Shown: piece by piece, positions 56,101 to 64,000 of the stretch | How positions within the stretch are numbered: the stretch's first letter is position 1 | How the letters are laid out: each line of letters starts with the position of its first letter | Assembly: GCF_051020975.1 (NCBI RefSeq) | Contig: NC_135035.1 | Span: 310,001-374,000 of the forward strand | Source of the DNA: Osmia lignaria lignaria | Lineage: Eukaryota > Arthropoda > Insecta > Hymenoptera > Megachilidae | Direction: 5' to 3' | DNA length: 64,000 bases | The notes under the pieces: generated by a model | What the model was told of the DNA's origin: nothing | Database searches by the model: none | Seen by the model: the letters and a program-made list of their open reading frames with translations, nothing else | Program-made: the position numbers and the translations under genes

Positions 56101-57274
56101 CATTTAATAACAATATCATTAGTAGTATATCTACGTTACATACGTAATGTACAATTAATAACAATATCGTTATTACCATATCTACATTAGATATAATGTA
56201 ATATACTGATTCATTCCCACAGATCAATATACCTTTAATAACCATATCATTAGTACTATATCTACATTCGATATATTGTAATATAGTGATTCATTCCCAC
56301 AGATCAATGTGCCTTTAATAACAATATCATTAGCACTACATCTACATTCGATATAATGTAATATAGTGATCCATTCCCACAGACCAATGCACCTTTAATA
56401 ACAATATCATTAGCACTATATCTACATTCGATATAACGTAATATGCAGATTCATTCCCACAGATATGTATATATAATAACCATATCATTAGTACCATACC
56501 TACATTCGATATAATGTAATATACCGATGGATTCCCACAGATCAATGTACATTTAATAACCATATCATTAGTACCATATCTACATTAGATATGTAATGTA
56601 CATTTAATAACAATATCATTATTACTATATCTACATTAGGTATAATGTCATATACTGATCCCTGCCCACAGATCAATGTACCTACATTTAATAACAATAT
56701 CATTAGTACTACGTCCACATTACATATAATGTAGTATACTGATTCCGTCCCACAGATCAGTGTAGATTTAATAACAACATCCTTCATACTATATCAACAC
56801 TAGGTATAATGTAATATACTGATCCCTTCCCACAGACCAAGGTGCCTACATTTAGTAACAATATCATTATTACTATATCTACATTAGATATAATGTAATA
56901 TCCTGATCCCTGCCCACCGGTCAATGTACATTTAATAACAACATCGTTCATACTATATCCACATTAGGTATAATGTAATATAGTGATTACGTCCCACAGA
57001 TCAATGTACCTACATTTAATAACAATATCCTTAGTACTATATCCACATTACACATAATGTAATATACTGATTCCTTCCCACAGATCAATGTACATTTAAC
57101 AACGACATCATTCGTACTATATCTACATTGGATATAATGTAATATACTGATCCCTTCCCACAGATCAATGTACTTTTAGTAACACCATCATTCATACTAT
57201 ATCTACACTAGATATAATGTAATATACTGATTCCTTCCCACAGATCAATGTACATTTAATAACAACATCATTCG
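53131..57274 (+). repeat. Super-unit copy of 42.95-46.3 kb, with family C island 3
   Basis: Offset 10178 bp up to about 54.30 kb, then a 623-bp stretch (54.30-54.92 kb) not found in the 44-kb copy but present at 36.19 kb, then offset 10801 bp to about 57.06 kb. Only one, partial, 1,189-bp unit is present here (about 56204-57060), against two and three in the other super-units. The last 0.2 kb (AACGACATCATTCGTAC) follows 41.98 kb. Confidence 0.83.
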
Positions 57275-59525
57275 TACTATATCTGCATTGGATATAATGT
57301 AATATACTGATCCCTTCTCACAGGTCAATGTACATACAATAGCAAAATCGTTATTACTATATCTACATTACGTATAATGTAATCTAGTGACTACATCCCA
57401 CAGATCATTGTACGTTTAATAACGCCATCATTCATGCTATAGCTAAATAGGATGTACTGTAATATACTGATCCCTTCCCACAGATCAAGGTATCTACATT
57501 TAATAACAATATCATTATTACTACATCTACATTAGATATAAAGTAATATACTGATCGCTGCCCACAGTTCAATGTACCTATACTTAATAACAATATCATT
57601 AGTACTATATCCACATCATATGGATTGTAATATACTGATTCCTTCCCTCAGATCAACGTAGATTTAATAACAACATCATTCATACTATATCAACACTAGG
57701 TATAATGTAATATAGTGATTACATCCCACAGATCAAGGTACATTTAATAACAACATCGTTCATACTATATCTACATTGGATATAATGTAATATACTGATC
57801 CCTTCCCACAGATCAATGTACTTTTAGTAACACCATCATTCATACTATATCTACACTAGATATAATGTAATATACTGATTCCTTCCCACAGATCAATGTA
57901 CATTTAATAACAACATCATTCGTACTATATCTGCATTGGATATAATGTAATATACTGATCCCTTCCCACAGGTCAATGTACATACAATAGCAAAATCGTT
58001 ATTACTATATCTACATTACGTATAATGTAATGTATTTACTACGTCCTGCAGATCATTGTACATTTAATAACATCATTAATGCTATAGCTAAATTGGATAT
58101 GATGTAATATACTCTCCCCTTCCCACAGATCAAGGTGCCTACAATGAATAACAATATCATTATTACTACATCTACATTAGATATGAAGTAATATACTGAT
58201 CCCTGCCCACAGTTCAATGTACCTATATTTAATAATAATATCATTAGTACTATATCCACATCATATATAATGTAATATACTGATTCCTTCCCACAGATCA
58301 ATGTACATTAACAACAACATCATTCATGCTATAGCTAAATTGGGTATAATGTAATATACTGATCCCTGCCCACAGATCAATGTACCTACATTTAATAACA
58401 ATATCATTAGTACTATATCTACATTAGATATAATGTAATATACAGATCCCTGCCCATAGTTCAATGCAACTATATTTAATAACAATATCATTAGTACTAT
58501 ATCCACATCACATATAATGTAATATACTGATTCCTTCCCACAAATCAATGTACATTTAATAACAACATTATTCATACTATATCTACACTAGGTATAATGT
58601 AACATAGTGATTACATCCCACAGATCAATGTACACATAACAACAACATCATTCATACTATATCTACATGAGATATAATGTTATATACTAATCCCTGCCCA
58701 CAGATCAATGTATATTTAATCGCGATATCATTATTACTATATCTACATTAGATATAATGTTATATACTGATCCCTGCCCACAGTTCAATGTACCTATACT
58801 TAATAACAATATCATTAGTACTATATCCACATCACATATAATGTAATATACTGATTCCTTCCCACAGATCAACGTAGATTTAATAACAACATCATTCATA
58901 CTATATCAACACTAGGTATAATGTAATATAGTGATTACATCCCACAGATCAAGGTACATTTAATAACAACATCATTCATACTATATCTACACTGGATATA
59001 ATGTATTATACTGATCCCTTCCCGCAGACTAATGTACATATAATAGCAAAATCGTTATTTCTATATCTACATTAGGTATAATGTAATGTATTTACTACAT
59101 CCAACAGATCATTGTACATTTAATAACATCATTCATGCTATAGCTAAATTGGATATAATGTAATATACTGATTCCTGCCCACAGATCAATGTACCTACAT
59201 TTAATAACAATATCATTAGTACTATATCTACATTAGGTATAATGTAATATACTGATCCCTGCCCACAGATCAATGTACCTACATTTAATAACAATATCAT
59301 TAGTACTATATCTACATTAGATATAATGTAATATACTGATCCCTGCCCACAGTTCAATGTAACTATATTTAATAACAATATCATTAGTACTATATCCACA
59401 TCATATATAATGTAATATACTGATCCTCCCCACAGATCAATGTACATTTAACAACAGCATCATTCATACTATGTCTACATTGGATATAATGTAATATACT
59501 GATTACTTCCCACAGATCAATGTAC
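57275..59525 (+). repeat. 2.25-kb segment, copy 2 of a 7,130-bp-spaced pair
   Basis: Second copy of 50145-52395. Leaves the first copy at GATTACTTCCCACAGATC, where the following joint is TGTACATTAAAT here and TGTACCTATATT in copy 1. Confidence 0.85.
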
Positions 59526-60248
59526 ATTAAATAACAACATTATTCATACTATATCTACACTAGGTATAATGTAACATAGTGATTACATCCCACAGATCAA
59601 TGTACATTAAATAACAACATCATTCATACTATAACTACATTGGATATAATGTAATATACTGATCCCTTCCCACAGATCAATGTACATATAATAGGAACAT
59701 CGTTATTACTATATCTACATTAGGTATAATGTAATGTATTAACTACATCCTATAGATCATTGTACATTTAATAACATCATTCATGCTATAGCTAAATTGG
59801 ATATAATGTAATATACTGATCCTTTCCCACAGATCAAGGTAGCTACATTTAATAACATTATCATTAATAGTATATCTACATGAGATATAATGTTATATAC
59901 TGATCCCTGCCCACAGATCAATGTACCTACATTAAATAACAATATCATTAGTACTATATCTACATTAGATATAATGTAATTTACTGATCCCTGCCCACAG
60001 GTCAATGTACCTACATTTAATAACAATATCATTAGTACTATATCTACATTAGATATAATGTAATATACTGATCCCTTCCCACAGATCAAGGTATCTACAT
60101 TTAACAACAATATCATTATTACTATATCTACACTAGATATAATGCAATATACGGATTCCTTCTCACAGATCAATGTACATTTAACAACAACATCATTCAT
60201 ACTATATCTACATTGGATATAATGTAATATACTGATCCCTGCCCACCG
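59526..60248 (+). repeat. About 0.73-kb 648-type segment inserted relative to the 52.4-kb copy
   Basis: Absent from the matching place at 52395 but close to 35.17-35.90 kb (offset 24351). The right joint reads GCCCACCGTTCAATG, combining the GCCCACCGGTC and CCCACAGTTC forms found in other monomers. Holds a second 139-codon minus-strand open frame (59781-60200), a repeat by-product. Confidence 0.8.
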
Positions 60249-61990
60249 TTCAATGTACCTATATTTAATAATAATATCATTAGTACTACATCCACATCAT
60301 ATATAATGTAATATACTGATTCCTTCCCACAGATCAATGTACATTAACAACAACATCATTCATGCTATAGCTAAATTCGATATAATGTAATATACTGATC
60401 CCTGCCCACAGTTCAATGTAACTATATTTAATAACAATATCATTAGTACTATATCCACATCATATATAAGGTAATATACTGATTCCTCCCCACAGATCAA
60501 TGTACATTTAACAACAGCATCATTCATACTATGTCTACATTGGATATAATGTAATATATTGATCCCTTCCCACAGATCAATGTACATTAAATAACAACAT
60601 AATTCAAACTATATCTACACTAGGTATAATGTAACATAGTGATTACATCCCACAGATCAATGTACATTTAATAACAACATCATTCATACTATAACTACAC
60701 TGGATATAATGTAATATACGGATTCCTTCCCACGGATCAATGTACATTTAATAACAACATCATTCATACCATATCTGCATTGGATATAATGTAATATACT
60801 GATCCCTTCTCACAGGTCAATGTACATACAATAGCAAAATCGTTATTACTATATCTACATTACGTATAATGTAATCTAGTGACTACATCCCACAGATCAG
60901 TGTACGTTTAATAACAACATCATTCATACTATATCTGCATTGGATATAATGTAATATACTGATCCCTTCCCACAGGTCAATGTACATACAATAGCAAAAT
61001 CGTTATTACTATATCTACATTAGGTATAATGTAATGTATTTACTACATCCAACAGATCATTGTACATTTAATAACATCATTCATGCTATAGCTAAATTGG
61101 ATATAATGTAATATACTCACCCCTTCCCACAGATCAAGGTACCTACATTTAATAACAATATCATTATTACTACATCTACATTAGATATAAAGTAATATAC
61201 TAATCCCTGCCCACAGTTCAATGTACCTATATTTAATAATAATATCATTAGTACTACATCCACATCATATATAATGTAATATACTGATTCCTTCCCACAG
61301 ATCAACGTAGATTTAATAACAACATCATTCATACTATATCAGCACTAGGTATAATGTAATATAGTGATCACATCCCACAGATCAAGGTACATTTAATAAC
61401 AACATCGTTCATACTATATCTACATTGGATATAATGTAATATACTGATCCCTTCCCACAGATCAATGTACATTTAGTAACACCATCATTCATACTATATC
61501 TACACTGGATATAATACAATATACGGATTCCTCCCAACAGATCAATGTACATTTCAAAACAACATCATTCATACTATATCTGCATTGGATATAATGTAAT
61601 ATACTGATCCCTTCCCACAGGTCAATGTACATACAATAGCAAAATCGTTATTACTATATCTACATTAGGTATAATTTAATGTATTTACTACATCCAACAG
61701 ATCATTGTACATTTAATAACATCATTCATGCTATAGCTAAATTGGATATAATGTAATATACTGATTCCTGCCCACAGATCAATGTACATACATTTAATAA
61801 CAATATCATTAGTACTATATCTACATTAGGTATAATGTAATATACTGATCCCTGCCCACAGATTAATGTACCTACATTTAATAACAATATCATTAGTACT
61901 ATATCTACATTAGATATAATGTAATATACTGATCCCTGCCCACAGTTCAATGTAACTATATTTAATAACAATATCATTAGTACTATATCC
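60249..61990 (+). repeat. Family B block combining 52.4-kb-like and 42.3-kb-like segments
   Basis: 60249-61020 matches 52386-53157 (offset 7863) and 61020-61990 matches 42334-43304 (offset 18686). The change takes place inside a shared ATTAGGTATAATGTAATG stretch, so the exact point cannot be placed. Confidence 0.8.
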
Positions 61991-64000
61991 ACATCACATA
62001 TAATGTAATATTCTGATTCCTTCCCACAAATCAATGTACATTTAATAACAACATTATTCATACTATATCTACACTAGGTATAATGTAACATAGTGATTTC
62101 ATCCCACAGATCAATGTACACATAACAACAACATCATTCATACTATATCTACATGAGATATAATGTTATATACTAATCCCTGCCCACAGATCAATGTATA
62201 TTTAATAGCGATATCATTATTACTATATCTACATTAGATATAATGTTATATACTGATCCCTGCCCACAGTTCAATGTACCTATACTTAATAACAATAGCA
62301 TTAGTACTATATCCACATCACATATAATGTAATATACTGATTCCTTCCCACAGATCAACGTAGATTTAATAACAACATCATTCATACTATATCAACACTA
62401 GGTATAATGTAATATAGTGATTACATCCCACAGATCAAGGTACATTTAATAACAACATCATTCATACTATATCTACACTGGATATAATGTATTATACTGA
62501 TCCCTTCCCGCAGACTAATGTACATATAATAGCAAAATCGTTATTTCTATATCTACATTAGGTATAATGTAATGTAGTGACTACATCCCAGAGCTCATTT
62601 TACATTTAATAAAAACATCATTCATGGTATAGCTAAATTGGATATAATGTAATATACTGATTCATTCCCACAGATCAAGGTACCTACATTTAATAACAAT
62701 ATCATTAGTACTATATCTACATTAGATATAATGTAATATACTGATCCCTGCCCACAGTTCAATGTAACTATATTTAATAACAATATCATTAGTACTATAT
62801 CCACATCATATATAATGTAATATACTGATCCTCCCCACAGATCAATGTACATTTAACAACAGCATCATTCATACTATGTCTACATTGGACATAATGTAAT
62901 ATACTGATTACTTCCCACAGATCAATGTACATTAAATAACAACATTATTCATACTATATCTACACTAGGTATAATGTAACATAGTGATTACATCCCACAG
63001 ATCAATGTGCATTAAATAACAACATCATTCATACTATAACTACATTGGATATAATGTAATATACTGATCCCTTCCCACAGATCAATGTACATATAATAGG
63101 AACATCGTTATTACTATATCTACATTAGGTATAATGTAATGTATTAACTACATCCTATAGATCATTGTACATTTAATAACATCATTCATGCTATAGCTAA
63201 ATTGGATATAATGTAATATACTGATCCTTTCCCACAGATCAAGGTAGCTACATTTAATAACATTATCATTAATAGTATATCTACATTAGATATAATGTAA
63301 TTTACTGATCCCTGCCCACAGATCAATGTACCTACATTTAATAACAATATCATTAGTACTATATCTACATTAGATATAATGTAATATACTGATCCCTTCC
63401 CACAGATCAAGGTATCTACATTTAACAACAATATCATTATTACTATATCTACACTAGATATAATGCAATATACGGATTCCTTCCCACAGATCAATGTACA
63501 TTTAACAACAACATCATTCATACTATATCTACATTGGATATAATGTAATATACTGATCCCTGCCCACCGTTCAATGTACCTATATTTAATAATAATATCA
63601 TTAGTACTACATCCACATCATATATAATGTAATATACTGATTCCTTCCCACAGATCAATGTACATTAACAACAACATCATTCATGCTATAGCTAAATTGG
63701 ATATAATGTAATATACTGATCCCTGCCCACAGATCCATGTACCTATATTTAATAATAATATCATTAGTACTATATCCACATTACACATAATGTAATATAC
63801 TGATTCCCTCCCACAGAACAATGTACATTTAATAACACCATCATTCATACTATATCTACACGAGGTATAATGTAATATAGCGATTACGTCCCACAGATCA
63901 ATGTACCTACATTTAATAACAATATCCTTAGTACTATATCCACATTACACATAATGTAATATACTGATTCATTCCCACAGATCGATATACCTTTAATAAC
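61991..64000 (+). repeat. Family B block running into a fourth family C island at the right edge
   Basis: 61.99-62.61 kb follows the TACATGAG and CCCAGAGCTC part of the 1.7-kb HOR (like 58.5-59.1 kb, then 18.2 kb). 62.62-63.55 kb follows the 648-bp units with 84 bp less (spacing 564 bp). From about 63.75 kb it matches 35.93, 43.85 and 54.03 kb and ends in the first family C monomer. The array continues past the edge. Confidence 0.8.

Larger units (their letters stand above)
1..64000 (+). repeat. Satellite megarray, 80-bp AT-rich monomer, head to tail
   Basis: The full window is a tandem array of one monomer family. The key words recur about every 80 bases from the first line to the last: TTTAATAACAATATCATT, a TACATT...AATGTA dyad, then a C-rich box of the type CCTTCCCACAG and the joint ATCAATGTACATT. 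I noticed no monomer in reverse orientation and no interruption by a transposon, gene or microsatellite. The by-eye consensus has 20 G or C in 80 positions. Monomers of 80, 84 and 51 bp are mixed and arranged in higher-order repeats. Known behaviour of such arrays suggests centromeric or heterochromatic DNA in a eukaryote, which is inference. I do not recognise the family, so the species remains open. There is no sign of coding function. Confidence 0.97.

Noticed and set aside
548..63521. About a hundred minus-strand open frames of 60-139 codons with recurring MYIDLW, CTLICGKESVYYI and VDIVLMILLLN peptides
   Set aside because: They are the three reading frames of the same repeat. Frame changes with each 80-bp monomer, ends fall at repeat-determined stops, no codon-usage or start-site signal is seen, and near-identity extends equally through the parts outside the frames.
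1..64000. CRISPR array (regular repeats with spacers)
   Set aside because: There are no unique spacers. The intervals between conserved words are themselves conserved repeat sequence, and the unit is too long and variable in length.
1..64000. Assignment to a particular species or a named satellite
   Set aside because: I do not recognise the monomer and could not run a library search. Naming a source would be guesswork.

Overview
The whole 64-kb window is satellite DNA. I see no protein-coding gene, RNA gene, transposon, CRISPR array or unique single-copy sequence. It is one uninterrupted head-to-tail array of an AT-rich monomer, and every copy I recognised lies in the same orientation. The standard monomer is 80 bp (for example 2056-2135) with about 25% G+C in my by-eye consensus. 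Two length variants recur: an 84-bp form (for example 34199-34282) and a 51-bp form that has lost the only C-rich part (for example 2136-2186). At roughly 80 bp each, the window should hold about 800 monomers. Long megasatellites with higher-order repeats (HORs) point to a eukaryotic chromosome, most plausibly centromeric, pericentromeric or other constitutive heterochromatin, from a long-read assembly. I do not recognise the satellite and cannot name the species.

Three monomer families can be told apart. Family A mixes 80-bp monomers carrying GATTCATTCCCACAG with 51-bp short monomers. It fills about 1.64-10.15 kb and 29.61-33.52 kb, plus a 0.7-kb island at 26.87-27.57 kb. Family B carries CATCATTCATACTATATC, GATCCCTTCCCACAG or GATCCCTGCCCACAG, and GTGATTACATCCCACAG, and is rich in 84-bp monomers. 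It fills most of the rest. Family C carries CATTAGCACTATATC, AATAACCATATC and GATGGATTCCCACAG. It forms islands near 36.1-38.4, 44.05-46.0 and 54.87-56.8 kb, with smaller pieces in between, and begins again at the right edge.

HORs are stacked on several scales. There are 648-bp (8-monomer) units at 34.1-35.6 kb, 1,189-bp (15-monomer) units at 37.86-39.85 and 45.4-48.2 kb, 1.4-1.7-kb units at 10.2-17.6 kb, and a 1,703-bp tandem pair nested inside a 4,378-bp tandem pair at 17.6-26.87 kb. The right half (about 33.5-64 kb) is built from loosely 7-11-kb super-units that repeat the order B, 648-type block, C island, 1,189-type block, with losses and gains of whole monomers. Copies hundreds to thousands of bases long differ at very few positions, which suggests recent amplification by unequal exchange or conversion, or an assembly effect that read-level data would have to exclude.

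Within the monomer the most notable structure is a set of dyads built from one hexamer, TACATT and its complement AATGTA. Most 80-bp monomers hold an 18-bp dyad with a 6-bp centre and a 10-bp palindrome (AATGTACATT) at the monomer joint. The 51-bp and 84-bp variants both keep this pairing. Many long monomers also carry a strand resembling a branch point, polypyrimidine tract and 3' splice site. Open frames of 60-139 codons on the minus strand are by-products of the repeat and are not annotated as genes.
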